Origin: Phycisphaerae bacterium
GTDB lineage: Bacteria > Planctomycetota > Phycisphaerae > SM23-33
DNA: 64,000 nucleotides
Assembly (NCBI GenBank): GCA_016782885.1
Contig: JADHXQ010000010.1
Location: 1 to 64,000 of the forward strand
Direction of reading: 5' to 3'
In this document: piece after piece, positions 25,180 to 34,336 of the stretch
Numbering within the stretch: the first letter of the stretch is position 1
Layout of the letters: each line of letters starts with the position of its first letter
Translations under genes and position numbers: made by a program
The notes under the pieces: generated by a model
The model's database searches: none
What the model saw: only the letters and a program-made list of their open reading frames with translations
Told to the model about the DNA's origin: nothing

Positions 25180-25188
25180 TATAAAATT

Positions 25189-25217
25189 AGTTTACTCGGA
25201 ATACTCTGAGCCGTCAA
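25189..25217 (-). promoter_or_regulatory. Promoter for the tandem NlpC-like genes
   Basis: Minus strand TTGACG (25217-25212), exactly 17 bp, then TAAACT (25194-25189). A start near 25182 gives about a 240-nt leader to the ATG at 24943. Confidence 0.6.
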
Positions 25218-25339
25218 GTAGTAAAACGGATAAACTAACATTATTATTGCAAGTGATGCTATTTTCTTCCGCGTTATCTCGCCCTTTCCGGTGATCGGTT
25301 TGGTGTGTTTACCGCGGGTCTCCCGCTGTCTGAAGACCA

Positions 25340-26224
25340 CTACCACATAACGCCCATGCCCGGTTTCCGATCTCCCACACCGGTGGTTGGCAGCACCTCG
25401 CCGCATGGAGCGTATATGTGCGTACCCGCCGTACCGCCATCGAAGAAACCGTAAGTGCCTGGAGGCACTATCAGTCCATCCACGCTGGGGATTGTAATCA
25501 TGGATTCATAATCGACCCATTTGACCGCCCCCGAACCGTAAAGTACGTTGGCGCCCCTGACATGGTTCGCCAGCGACATACCACTGGCGAAACTTCCACT
25601 CAGTCCGGAACCGTTGCGCATCCATATCCAGTCCATCGCCATGGCGACCTCCCCGGCCGGATGAGTTTTTCCCGCCTTCGACTGGACCGTTCCGACTATC
25701 TTCATCGTACTGGGGGACAGCCCCACGCCAGCACCTGTATACAACCCAAAACCGCTGAGCCTGTAGTTCGTGCCCAGTTTCTTATCGAAGTGGTCCCAAT
25801 GGTCCAGGGCGGCTGGACACTGAAAAACGTTGTCATCTGTCAGCATGTTCGCATACGACGCGCCCGACTGCTTCCACGACTGCTTCAGGTAATCTTCGGC
25901 GAAGCGTCCCCCGCGGGCGAGGATCCTGCCTGTGGCGCCATAGCCCGTGCCATCGTGGACAACCGGTACGCGGTTACGGTTGGCGCCGGCATACGCGGTG
26001 GCGGCCTTGTGAAGATTCTGGAGCTTACTGGCACACTTGGTTCGGCGTCCCAGTTCCACGGCAATCTGTATGGATGGTCCGAGAATCGTAATCATGAGCG
26101 AGATAATCACGATTACAACCAGGAGTTCCACAAGCGTGAATGCCCGCAAGCGGGCTGGTGCGGGATTCGGGGCGCCGCCGCGGGTCGCGTTGAAAGTTCT
26201 CTTTGGCGTATCGGAGTCAGTCAT
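25340..26224 (-). CDS. Prepilin-like (DUF1559-type/H-X9-DG) protein
   Basis: 294 aa from the ATG at 26224 (AAGGAA upstream). After a basic N-terminal stretch comes a type IV prepilin signal, LRAFTLVELLVVIVIISLMITILGP, with the cleavage site before the Phe and Glu at +5. The remainder is a globular domain with TNYRLSGFGLYTG, GEVAMAMDWIW and LANHVRGANVLYGSGAVKWVDY. The last motif corresponds to the H-x9-DG pattern of the very large planctomycete prepilin family, except that the Asp-Gly is here Ser-Gly. It would be processed by a prepilin peptidase not in the window. Stands alone between other secreted-protein genes. Confidence 0.85.
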   Translation of the reverse strand: MTDSDTPKRTFNATRGGAPNPAPARLRAFTLVELLVVIVIISLMITILGPSIQIAVELGRRTKCASKLQNLHKAATAYAGANRNRVPVVHDGTGYGATGRILARGGRFAEDYLKQSWKQSGASYANMLTDDNVFQCPAALDHWDHFDKKLGTNYRLSGFGLYTGAGVGLSPSTMKIVGTVQSKAGKTHPAGEVAMAMDWIWMRNGSGLSGSFASGMSLANHVRGANVLYGSGAVKWVDYESMITIPSVDGLIVPPGTYGFFDGGTAGTHIYAPCGEVLPTTGVGDRKPGMGVMW

Positions 26225-26284
26225 GAGCGGCAGTTCCTTTCTGATTGCGATCGCGATCGTGTTTGCACCGCCGATCCTGCAATA

Positions 26285-26314
26285 ACAATACCATATCTCC
26301 GGTAGTAGAGTCAA
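26285..26314 (-). promoter_or_regulatory. Promoter for the prepilin-like gene
   Basis: Minus strand TTGACT (26314-26309), an 18-bp spacer, and TATTGT (26290-26285) preceded by TGG (extended -10). The start would lie near 26278, about 55 nt before the ATG at 26224. Confidence 0.5.
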
Positions 26315-26469
26315 ATCGGCTGCTCAGAACCATTCCGTTACCTGCCGTATCCGGAACGTTTCGCATTCGCGGCGAATATGCGGTGAACGCAAGCCTTTCA
26401 CCTCGGCGGCTTTCATACTATTATATACGTACATGACATCGTCGACCCGCCGGTAAAGGAAGTCAATCG

Positions 26470-28929
26470 ATGAAGATATATTTCGCCCTGCTCGTTTTCC
26501 TCGGAATCGGCGCAATCACCGGCGACGCACGTGCGCAGTCCGCCAGGAAACCCGGACCGATGCTCACCAAGGCTCTGGGCGGACCGATGAAAGGCGTCAG
26601 CGACATCATTTTCGCGAATCGCAGTTCGTACAACGACGGGCACTGGTACGCCAACATCGGATACTACTGCGACGATGAGAAACAACCCGCCTACGCGGCC
26701 AATGGTAAACCGGACACGGGGCGCCTGTGCATGCTGAACCTGGCGACCGGAAAACTGACGGTTCTGCTCGACGCCAAGGGCGGTTCCTTGCGCGACCCGC
26801 AGGTACACTACGACGCGAGGAAGATTCTCTTCTCGTGGCGCAAGGCGAAATCGCATTTCTACAATCTCCACGAGATCGACCTCGACTCGCGCCGCCTGAA
26901 GCAGATCACATTCGGAAACTTCGACGACTACGAACCGACCTACCTGCCCGATGGCGGTATCGTGTTCGTGTCGACGCGATGCAAGCGATGGGTCAACTGC
27001 TGGATGACGCAGGTGGGCACGCTCTACCGCTGCGACGCCAATGGAGGGGGTATCCACCAGATATCGTCCAACAACGAGCACGACAACACCCCGGCCGTCC
27101 TGCCCGACGGTCGCATTGTCTACACGCGGTGGGAATACACTGACCGCAGCCAGATCGGATATCACCAGCTCTGGACCGTGAACCCCGACGGGACCAGGCA
27201 GATGGTCTACTACGGAAACCAGCGACACTATCCCCTGTACATCGACGCCAAACCGATCCCCGGCACGAACAAGGTTATCGGGATAGACTCCCCCGGACAC
27301 GGGGCGCGAGACCACTACGGTTCAGTCGCCATCTTCTCCGACGCGTTCGGTCCGGACGACGCCAGGGGCGTCCGAAAAGTCAGCCGCCGGGGGCGATACA
27401 TCGACCCGTGGGCGTTCAGTGAAGATTGCATCCTTGCCGCTCAGCAGAAGACCATTCAGATCATGAACGGTAAAGGCCGGAGCGAAGTGATCTACTCGTC
27501 AAACCTGAACTGCCACGAGCCCCGCCCCCTAATCAAACGCCCCCGGGAACGCGTCGTCCTTCCGGCAACGAATCCATCGGTGGATACGGGGCAGTTAGTG
27601 CTGACCGACGTTTACAACGGCAGGAACATGACCGGCGTCAAACGCGGCGATATCAGGAAACTGCTGATCCTCGAATCGCTGGCCAAGCCCGTTAACTTCT
27701 CCGGCGGTCCGGACCTCACTTCCTGGCTGGGCACGTTCACCCTCGAACGAGTCCTGGGCACGGTTCCCGTCGAGAAAGACGGTTCGGCCTCTTTCATACT
27801 ACCGGCGAACCGCGCGGTGTTCTTCGTGGCACTCGACGCGGACGACCTGTCGGTCAAACGCATGCAAAGTTTTGTAAGCGTGGCGCCCGGAGAGATCACG
27901 AGCTGCGCCGGTTGCCACGAGAACCGCACGAAAACCGCCCCGGTGATGCGAACGCGCGTCCTGCAGGCGATGAAACGCCCGCCCAGCAAGCCCAAACGCT
28001 TTGAAGGATATCCGGACGTGCTGGATTTCAACCGCGACATCCAACCGATATTCGACAAGCATTGCGTCAAATGCCACAATCCCACCGACTTCAAGGGCAA
28101 GCTATCCCTGGCTGGAGACCTCGGGCGGATGTGGTCGCTGCCCTACTACGCCATGTTCGCCCGCCTCCAGGTGGCCGACGGACGCAACGGGTACGGTAAC
28201 CAACCGCCACGCACAATCGGAACGTCAGCGAGCCCGTTGATGAAGAAGATCGACGGGACCCACGCCAGGCACAAGAAGGTCAAGGTCTCGCCGAAAGAGT
28301 GGCGGACGGTCTGGTTGTGGATTGAAAGCGCCGCCCCGTACGCCGGGACTTACGCCGCTCTGAGAAGCAAGGAAGAACGAGGGCGGGAAGGGCATGCCGC
28401 CGGAGTCGCCCTGGGCGGAGCGGGCGATATCCTCAAACGCAGGTGCGCTTCGTGTCATAACGGTAAGAAACTCCCGACGGTCCCCTTCCACGTTGACGGC
28501 GCCAAAAACCGCGGTATCAAACGCCCGGTAGCCAGACACGAGCGGAAGATAATCCCCAACGATCCGCTGGCGTTGTACAGTTCGCATGCGATTGTGAATA
28601 TCACACGCCCTGAATTCTCGCCGGTGGTCATGGCGCCGCTGGACAAGAAAGCGGGCGGGCGGGGAAGCTGCCCCGGCGTGTTCAAAACGAAGGACGATCC
28701 GGACTGCAAACGCCTGCTTGCATCGCTGCAGAAAGCCAAAACCAACATGGACGCCCTGCCGCGATTCGGGACACCCAGGTTCAAACCGAATCGCCAGTAC
28801 ATCCGTGAGTTGAAAAAGTACGGCGTGCTGCCCGCATCGTTCGATCAGACCAAAGACAAAATCGATGTTTTTGAAATGGACCAGAAGTACTGGAGGTCGC
28901 TGTGGTACAAACCGCTTGCGACGAAGTAG
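26470..28929 (+). CDS. Secreted TolB-like propeller/triple-CxxCH cytochrome c protein
   Basis: 819 aa with a signal peptide (IYFALLVFLGIGAITGDARA). The first half (about 40-400) is a beta propeller with TolB-like phrases such as YEPTYLPDGGIVFVSTR and NTPAVLPDGRIVYTRW. Three haem c motifs follow: CAGCH (479-483), CVKCH (532-536, within a PIFDKHC-type motif typical of planctomycete cytochromes), and CASCH (659-663). The arrangement recalls the alpha subunit of hydrazine synthase and its many PVC homologues outside anammox, but I cannot prove that relation by eye. Likely a periplasmic electron-transfer or oxidoreductase protein. A TATTAT box lies at 26419-26424. The PQQ-propeller gene follows after 21 bp. 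Confidence 0.75.
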   Translation: MKIYFALLVFLGIGAITGDARAQSARKPGPMLTKALGGPMKGVSDIIFANRSSYNDGHWYANIGYYCDDEKQPAYAANGKPDTGRLCMLNLATGKLTVLLDAKGGSLRDPQVHYDARKILFSWRKAKSHFYNLHEIDLDSRRLKQITFGNFDDYEPTYLPDGGIVFVSTRCKRWVNCWMTQVGTLYRCDANGGGIHQISSNNEHDNTPAVLPDGRIVYTRWEYTDRSQIGYHQLWTVNPDGTRQMVYYGNQRHYPLYIDAKPIPGTNKVIGIDSPGHGARDHYGSVAIFSDAFGPDDARGVRKVSRRGRYIDPWAFSEDCILAAQQKTIQIMNGKGRSEVIYSSNLNCHEPRPLIKRPRERVVLPATNPSVDTGQLVLTDVYNGRNMTGVKRGDIRKLLILESLAKPVNFSGGPDLTSWLGTFTLERVLGTVPVEKDGSASFILPANRAVFFVALDADDLSVKRMQSFVSVAPGEITSCAGCHENRTKTAPVMRTRVLQAMKRPPSKPKRFEGYPDVLDFNRDIQPIFDKHCVKCHNPTDFKGKLSLAGDLGRMWSLPYYAMFARLQVADGRNGYGNQPPRTIGTSASPLMKKIDGTHARHKKVKVSPKEWRTVWLWIESAAPYAGTYAALRSKEERGREGHAAGVALGGAGDILKRRCASCHNGKKLPTVPFHVDGAKNRGIKRPVARHERKIIPNDPLALYSSHAIVNITRPEFSPVVMAPLDKKAGGRGSCPGVFKTKDDPDCKRLLASLQKAKTNMDALPRFGTPRFKPNRQYIRELKKYGVLPASFDQTKDKIDVFEMDQKYWRSLWYKPLATK

Positions 28930-28950
28930 CCCCAACACGGGAGATGTTTT

Positions 28951-30210
28951 GTGATTTTATCGCGATACGCATTCATGATTGTTTTGGCGAACGTTCTGTC
29001 GACTGCAGCCGCGGCGCCGCCGGCGTCTGCGCCCGATCAGTGGGCGCAGTTCCACGGTCCGCGGAGAGACAATAAGTCAAGCGCCAAGAACCTCCTGGCC
29101 CAGTGGCCCCAGGACGGTCCGAGGCTCCTCTGGGCCAGACGCGGCGTCGGTAAGGGATACGCCGCCGTATCGATCAGCGGTCAGAAGATCTATACAGCCG
29201 GGAATATCGACGGGCACACCGTCATTACGGCGCTGAACATTGATGGAAAAATACTGTGGCAGACAAAAAACGGGCCGGTCGGCAAGCGATCGTACCCGGG
29301 CTCTCGCGGAACGCCCACTGTCGATCGGGGCAAGGTGTATCACCTCGCCCCGGACGGTCCGGTTATCTGCCTCGATGCCGAAACGGGCAAGGAGATATGG
29401 GCTTTGAATGTCCTGAAGGAGTTCAAGGGCGAAAACTGCACGTGGGGCCTGTCTGAGTCGCTGCTGATTGACGGGAAGAACGTCATCTGCGCCGTCGGCG
29501 GCGAGCAGACCAGTATCGTCGCCCTCGACTCCGGCACGGGCAAGACAGTCTGGACTTCTCGCAGCGCCGGCGACAAGCCGGGATATGCATCGCCGATCGT
29601 GGTCGAATACGGCGGCCTGCGGCAGATCGTGACGGCGATGTCGCGGTCGATCGTGTCCGTGGCGGCCGACACGGGCAAACTGCTGTGGAAATTCGAGCAC
29701 CGCGTATGGCTGGACGAAAACATCACGACACCCGTATATCACGACGGTCATATTTTCGTCGCCGGACCGGGCAGGGGCGCAACGCTCCTGAAGCTCAACG
29801 TCACCGGGCAAAAATGTGCCGTTAAAACCGCCTGGCACAATCCAAAGTTCGACAACCAGCACGGGGGCGTCGTCCTGGACGGCGGATACCTGTTCGCCCA
29901 CGCCAAGAAAGGTTCCCGCCTGATGTGCGTTGAGTTCAAAACGGGCAAGACGATGTACTCGGTGTCACACGAAGCCTCGGGCAGGAAATCAGCGGCGATG
30001 ACCTTCGCAGACGGGATGCTGTACGTCCAGAACGACGGCAACAAGGTCTACCTCGCCCCGGCGGTTCCCGATGCCTTCAAGCCGGTCAGCAGTTTCGCGA
30101 TCTTCCCCGGCGGAAGCGGTCCGCTCTGGGCCCATCCTGTAGTGTTCGGCGGGCGATTGTACATAAGGCACGACCAGATCATCCTGGCGTACGATATCCG
30201 GGCGAAGTAG
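28951..30210 (+). CDS. Secreted PQQ-like beta-propeller protein
   Basis: 419 aa from a GTG start with GGGAG 7 nt upstream and a signal peptide to about residue 24. PQQ-propeller blades with the AxDxxTGKxxW pattern repeat: ALNIDGKILWQTK, CLDAETGKEIWAL, ALDSGTGKTVWTS, SVAADTGKLLWKFE, and CVEFKTGKTMYSV. It begins DQWAQFHGPRRDNKS, typical of the large planctomycete family that opens with a W-P/Q-x-GP-x-R-x-G-like phrase. PQQ binding is not implied; many such proteins are BamB-like scaffolds. Translation probably follows the propeller-cytochrome gene, 21 bp upstream. Confidence 0.88.
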   Translation: MILSRYAFMIVLANVLSTAAAAPPASAPDQWAQFHGPRRDNKSSAKNLLAQWPQDGPRLLWARRGVGKGYAAVSISGQKIYTAGNIDGHTVITALNIDGKILWQTKNGPVGKRSYPGSRGTPTVDRGKVYHLAPDGPVICLDAETGKEIWALNVLKEFKGENCTWGLSESLLIDGKNVICAVGGEQTSIVALDSGTGKTVWTSRSAGDKPGYASPIVVEYGGLRQIVTAMSRSIVSVAADTGKLLWKFEHRVWLDENITTPVYHDGHIFVAGPGRGATLLKLNVTGQKCAVKTAWHNPKFDNQHGGVVLDGGYLFAHAKKGSRLMCVEFKTGKTMYSVSHEASGRKSAAMTFADGMLYVQNDGNKVYLAPAVPDAFKPVSSFAIFPGGSGPLWAHPVVFGGRLYIRHDQIILAYDIRAK

Positions 30211-30263
30211 AACACGAAACCGCGAAACCGCAAGCGGTGAAGCTGCGGGCGCCAGGAACCTCC

Positions 30264-30292
30264 TTGCCTTTGGGGGCTGACTGTTGCATTAT
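30264..30292 (+). promoter_or_regulatory. Possible uxaC promoter
   Basis: TTGCCT (30264-30269), 17 bp, CATTAT (30287-30292), about 50 bp before the ATG. Only moderate matches. Confidence 0.3.
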
Positions 30293-30342
30293 TCCCTTAT
30301 GAACCACCCTGTCCAAAACGCCGCCACCAGGAACTGCCAGCG

Positions 30343-31761
30343 ATGAGCGATCTGTTTATCAACGATGATTTTCTGCTGCAGAGCGAAGCAGCGAGAAAAC
30401 TCTACCACCAATACGCCCGGGACCTTCCGATTATCGACTACCACTGCCACCTCCCTCCCGAGCAGGTGGCGCGGGATCACCGCTTCGAAAATCTCACACG
30501 GATATGGCTCCGCGGAGACCATTACAAGTGGCGCCTGATGCGGGCCGCGGGCGCCGACGAGAAGTACATCACCGGCGAGGCGTCCGATTGGGAAAAGTTC
30601 AAAAAGTGGGCCGCGGTGGTCCCCCAGACGCTCCGCAACCCGATGTATCACTGGGTTCACCTCGAACTGAAGCGCCCTTTCGGTATCTCCGACCGCCTGC
30701 TCTGCCCCGAAACCGCCCGAAGCATCTGGGACGAGTGCAACGAGAAGCTCGCCTCGCCGGAGTTCTCCGCCCGCGGGATCATGAAGCAGATGAACGTCGC
30801 GCTCGTATGCACCACCGACGATCCGACCGATTCGCTGGAACACCACCGGACCGTCGCTGACGATGAAGCGTTCGATATCCGGATGCTTCCGGCATTCCGG
30901 CCGGACAAGGCGATGGCGGTCGAATCGCCAGAAGCTTTCAACGAATGGACCGACAAGCTGGCGGTCGCCGCGGATATGGAGATCGCGGACTTCGAGTCGT
31001 TCATGCAGGCCCTGGCCGCCAGGCACGCCTTCTTCAACGATACCGGATGCCGACTCAGCGACCACGGTTTGTCTTCGGTCTGCTGGGCTGAGTACACCGA
31101 CAGTGAGATCGACGCGATATTCGGTAAGCTCCGCGCCGGAGACCGAATCGACGACACTGAAGCGGCCAGGTTCAAATCGGCTATGATGTACCGGTTCGGC
31201 GCGATGGACTCATCGGCCGGTTGGACACAGCAGATTCACTATGGCGCCTTGCGGAACAATTCGACCCGCCTGCTGGCGCAGCTTGGACCCGACTGCGGGG
31301 GCGACTCGATCGGGCAGGGCGATTCGGCCCGCGGTCTCAGCCGCCTTCTCGACCGCCTGGAAAGCGACGGCGCCCTGGGCAGGACTATCATCTACAACCT
31401 GAACCCGTGTGATAACGAGATGCTGGCGACGATGGTCGGGAATTTCCAGGGCGGTCAGCCGGGCAAGATGCAATTCGGCAGCGGGTGGTGGTTCCTGGAT
31501 CAGTTGGACGGGATGACCAGGCAGATCGACGCGCTGTCGAATACCGGTCTGCTCAGCCGCTTCGTCGGTATGCTTACCGATTCGCGATCGTTCCTGTCGT
31601 ACACGCGCCACGAGTACTTCCGCCGCATGCTGTGCAATATCCTCGGCGGCGAAATGGAGACCGGGCTGCTCCCTGACGATCTGGAAATGATCGGCGCCAT
31701 GGTCGCGGACATCTCGCACCACAATGCCTCACGCTACTTCGGATTCGATCTGGACGGATAG
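30343..31761 (+). CDS. uxaC: Uronate isomerase (glucuronate isomerase)
   Basis: 472 aa, the normal length. UxaC interconverts D-glucuronate/D-fructuronate and D-galacturonate/D-tagaturonate, an entry step of uronic-acid breakdown in the cytosol. It belongs to the amidohydrolase superfamily; IIDYHCHLPP (residues 29-38) carries the HxH metal motif, and NPMYHWVHLELKRPFGI, DGALGRTIIYNLNP and GSGWWFLDQLDGMTRQIDALSNTGLLSRFVGMLTDSRSF are family stretches (the last spans two segments). An AGGA site precedes the ATG. No other uronate catabolic gene is adjacent, so the sugar-acid pathway is completed elsewhere. It faces the next gene tail to tail with only 7 bp between. Confidence 0.96.
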   Translation: MSDLFINDDFLLQSEAARKLYHQYARDLPIIDYHCHLPPEQVARDHRFENLTRIWLRGDHYKWRLMRAAGADEKYITGEASDWEKFKKWAAVVPQTLRNPMYHWVHLELKRPFGISDRLLCPETARSIWDECNEKLASPEFSARGIMKQMNVALVCTTDDPTDSLEHHRTVADDEAFDIRMLPAFRPDKAMAVESPEAFNEWTDKLAVAADMEIADFESFMQALAARHAFFNDTGCRLSDHGLSSVCWAEYTDSEIDAIFGKLRAGDRIDDTEAARFKSAMMYRFGAMDSSAGWTQQIHYGALRNNSTRLLAQLGPDCGGDSIGQGDSARGLSRLLDRLESDGALGRTIIYNLNPCDNEMLATMVGNFQGGQPGKMQFGSGWWFLDQLDGMTRQIDALSNTGLLSRFVGMLTDSRSFLSYTRHEYFRRMLCNILGGEMETGLLPDDLEMIGAMVADISHHNASRYFGFDLDG

Positions 31762-31768
31762 TCCCGGA

Positions 31769-34018
31769 TCACTTGTTAGCGTAGAGGATAATGTTCCGCA
31801 CGAGCTTGAACGCGGAATCGGGGGTGTATCCGTCCACTAACAGCGAAGGGTAGCCTACCATTCCGGCAGTCAGATCCATCTCCGAAAACAGGATGGCCGG
31901 ACGATCGCCGACCATTATAGCGCTGATCTGGGGATACTTTTTTTCGGTCACCATCAGTTTCGTGTGCTGGCGGAAGCTGATGGCCTTTATGGTGTTACCC
32001 TCGATGTTATACAGCGGTGATGAATATGCCAATTGGCGAGGTTTGTTACGCCTCCCGGGAAACATATCTGTCGCTTTGAGGGCGCCAAGAATCGAGCGGG
32101 CAAACGGTTTGGTTCCACCGTAACGCCCGTTACCTCCCGCAACGTCGATAAGCACCGTGCCTCCGCCTTCGAGGAACGCTTTAAACGCCTTCTTCTCGGA
32201 AGCTGAAAATGTGACTGCATCCGTTCCGGTCATCAATGCCAACTTCACGCCCGCCGCGGGAAGATCCGTGATTCCGATCGGGTCGCCAATCTCCAGTTTG
32301 ACCTTGGCGCGGTTCTTCATTTTCAATGCCAGGGCCTTGTCGGCCATCGGTTCGGGGTTCCAGTTACCGCTGTGCTTGAGGCGCGATATGCGAATGGTCC
32401 TGGAGGTCGCGCCGCCCCTGTCGCCAGGCCAATAGCTCACTCCGCGATGGCGCAGGTTCTCCAACTGTCCGGCCACATACCTCGCAATATTCGTAGCCGC
32501 CTTGAAATGCGCGAGCGCGTCCCTACCGGTAGCCCCCCCCTGCCAGCGCGCGACCATATCCTTGTCGGTGTGGATGACCAGCGGGCGGACGCCGTTATTT
32601 ATCACTTCAAACTTCAGAGTCTCGTAGGGCAGGTTGTAGTAGACATCGCGGGTGTAGAGTTCGTGTCCTTTGGGCAGCATCTTGAGCTGGTAATCGGGAA
32701 ACATCTGCGCGTAAACCTTGCGCATCTCATCGCTGAACGGTTTGCTGGAAAACGTTGATTCGGCAATGCTCAATATGGTTCCGCCCTGCAGAACGAAGTT
32801 TCGCAGTTTGCTGATATTGGCATCATCGAAAGCCGGCGCCTTGGACCCGGTTATCACGAGTATCGGCGCATCGTGCCAATCCCGAATGGGCATCTTCAGG
32901 TCGACGATCTGCCAATTCAATGTCCTTTCGTACATCTTTGACATCCATCTCGTCAATGACGCAAGGTCGCGCGGGCGATTGTTCCAGTCGCCATTGTACA
33001 TCAGCTTGTTGAACAGCACCGGGTGCTGGCCTCGAATCAGAAACAGCATCGAAAATGCCGTCGAGTACACCTCGCCCCACGCCCCGTCGCCTTTCTGGGT
33101 CCTTAGGAGGTGGGTGGCGCCGTCCTTGTACCAGTCCTTACCGTTAAAGTACTTGTATCCACAGGCGAGCCCGACGCGCTCGATACCATACATGTAGTAA
33201 TTACCGTGCCCGCCGCCCCAGCTTTTGAAAGTCTTGTCGAGCCTGTTGACGCCCTTCTGGATGCTCATCAACGCCGGGAAATCTTTGGCTCGGGCGGGTT
33301 TTCTGACAAATGTCTGGGCGTAGAGATTGTCGACGCATACATACATGCTGGCGATGCCCGCGGCGGTCATGGTGGGCTTGTTGCCCGTTCCTCGATAGTT
33401 CCATCCGCCCTCGGGCGACTGCGTACGCATCCAGTGGTCCATGCACATCTTCCAGGCGCTGGTGCGTATGGAGACATCGTTGAGGCTACCGGCCCACATC
33501 GCCAGCAGACCGAACTGGCTGGTCGAGTTGTCGCCGCCCCTCTTGGGCGATCCGCCGGTCTCGTAGTGGAAGCTGCCGTCCGCGGTGGAGTTTATCACGC
33601 GGGCGATATCGCTCTTGAGGATTTCCTTGTACTTGTCTTTGGTTGTGCGGTTGGCCACTTCCCAGGCATTGGCGCGCATCCCGAGGCAGTAGACCATCTT
33701 TTCGGGAGTTTCCTCCAGCCATTTGAGAGCTTTCATCATTTTCGGTTCTTGCGGACTGACACCGCTTTCCAGCAGCGCATAAATCGCCATGGCGCCCGGA
33801 CCGGTGGGATACCTCTCGCCCCCATGACCCTTCCAACCACCATTGTCCTCCTGCTGGGACCACAGGAACCCCGCGCCATTGTCAATGGCCTCCTTCACCG
33901 CCGCGTCGGAAAACCCGACGCCAGGGTTCTTCTTCTTCGGAGCGCTAAATACATCGCTGCTGACCGACAACAGTGCGGACACTAATACGATACTCAAGAT
34001 AACGGCCGATTTTGGCAT
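31769..34018 (-). CDS. Secreted squalene-cyclase-like repeat/DUF4159 protein
   Basis: 749 aa from the ATG at 34018 with AGGAGT upstream. A signal peptide (SAVILSIVLVSALLSVSSDVFS) leads into an alpha/alpha barrel of prenyltransferase/squalene-oxidase-like repeats (about 35-340: FLWSQQEDNGGWKGHG, STSQFGLLAMWAG, SPEGGWNYRG, GDGAWGEVYSTAFSMLFL). No DxDD catalytic motif was seen, so a true cyclase is unlikely. The second half contains DUF4159-like strands (DWHDAPILVITGS, LRNFVLQGGTILSIAE) seen in planctomycete surface proteins. It has its own strong promoter. Function unknown; a secreted structural or binding role is more likely than terpene chemistry. Confidence 0.8.
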   Translation of the reverse strand: MPKSAVILSIVLVSALLSVSSDVFSAPKKKNPGVGFSDAAVKEAIDNGAGFLWSQQEDNGGWKGHGGERYPTGPGAMAIYALLESGVSPQEPKMMKALKWLEETPEKMVYCLGMRANAWEVANRTTKDKYKEILKSDIARVINSTADGSFHYETGGSPKRGGDNSTSQFGLLAMWAGSLNDVSIRTSAWKMCMDHWMRTQSPEGGWNYRGTGNKPTMTAAGIASMYVCVDNLYAQTFVRKPARAKDFPALMSIQKGVNRLDKTFKSWGGGHGNYYMYGIERVGLACGYKYFNGKDWYKDGATHLLRTQKGDGAWGEVYSTAFSMLFLIRGQHPVLFNKLMYNGDWNNRPRDLASLTRWMSKMYERTLNWQIVDLKMPIRDWHDAPILVITGSKAPAFDDANISKLRNFVLQGGTILSIAESTFSSKPFSDEMRKVYAQMFPDYQLKMLPKGHELYTRDVYYNLPYETLKFEVINNGVRPLVIHTDKDMVARWQGGATGRDALAHFKAATNIARYVAGQLENLRHRGVSYWPGDRGGATSRTIRISRLKHSGNWNPEPMADKALALKMKNRAKVKLEIGDPIGITDLPAAGVKLALMTGTDAVTFSASEKKAFKAFLEGGGTVLIDVAGGNGRYGGTKPFARSILGALKATDMFPGRRNKPRQLAYSSPLYNIEGNTIKAISFRQHTKLMVTEKKYPQISAIMVGDRPAILFSEMDLTAGMVGYPSLLVDGYTPDSAFKLVRNIILYANK

Positions 34019-34069
34019 GCGGGTGACTCCTGTCTGCGGGGATTCATGCATCATCGGTAGGATATCCTG

Positions 34070-34097
34070 ATTATAACACCGGGCGCTCTAATGACAA
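34070..34097 (-). promoter_or_regulatory. Strong promoter for the squalene-cyclase-like gene
   Basis: Minus strand TTGTCA (34097-34092, 5/6), a 16-bp spacer, then perfect TATAAT (34075-34070) with TGT before it. The start is near 34063, about 45 nt before the ATG at 34018. Confidence 0.65.
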
Positions 34098-34336
34098 GAG
34101 GTAACAGGCACACTTTTTTGGGCGGCTCGATATTAATGCCCGCCGGCGAGCCGGTCCGGGGGAGAGTATTTCATCACTTCAAAAAAACGTTCAAACAAAC
34201 CGCCTTTTTGCGACTTGCAGGACTCGCCGCCGGAAGGTATTCTTTCAAAGCAGCTTCGTTCGGGGTGTTCCCGCCGGCGGGCAACACCGCCCGGGCGCGC
34301 CTGTAGCCGCGAATCGTGACGCAGGGAGATTCAAAA
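34098..34336 (+). other. Leader region before the NfeD-flotillin operon
   Basis: A GGTGTT-CCCGCC/GGCGGG-AACACC hairpin lies at 34264-34288. A weak promoter pair TTGCAG (34215-34220), 17 bp, TATTCT (34238-34243) could start the operon, placing the hairpin in its leader. A second GGCTCG/CGAGCC stem lies around 34123-34155. No gene is supported. Confidence 0.35.

Noticed and set aside
25340-26314. Longer start for the prepilin-like protein (30 extra residues)
   Set aside because: The upstream stretch overlaps the predicted promoter and lacks a ribosome site; the ATG at 26224 has AAGGAA and fits the family.
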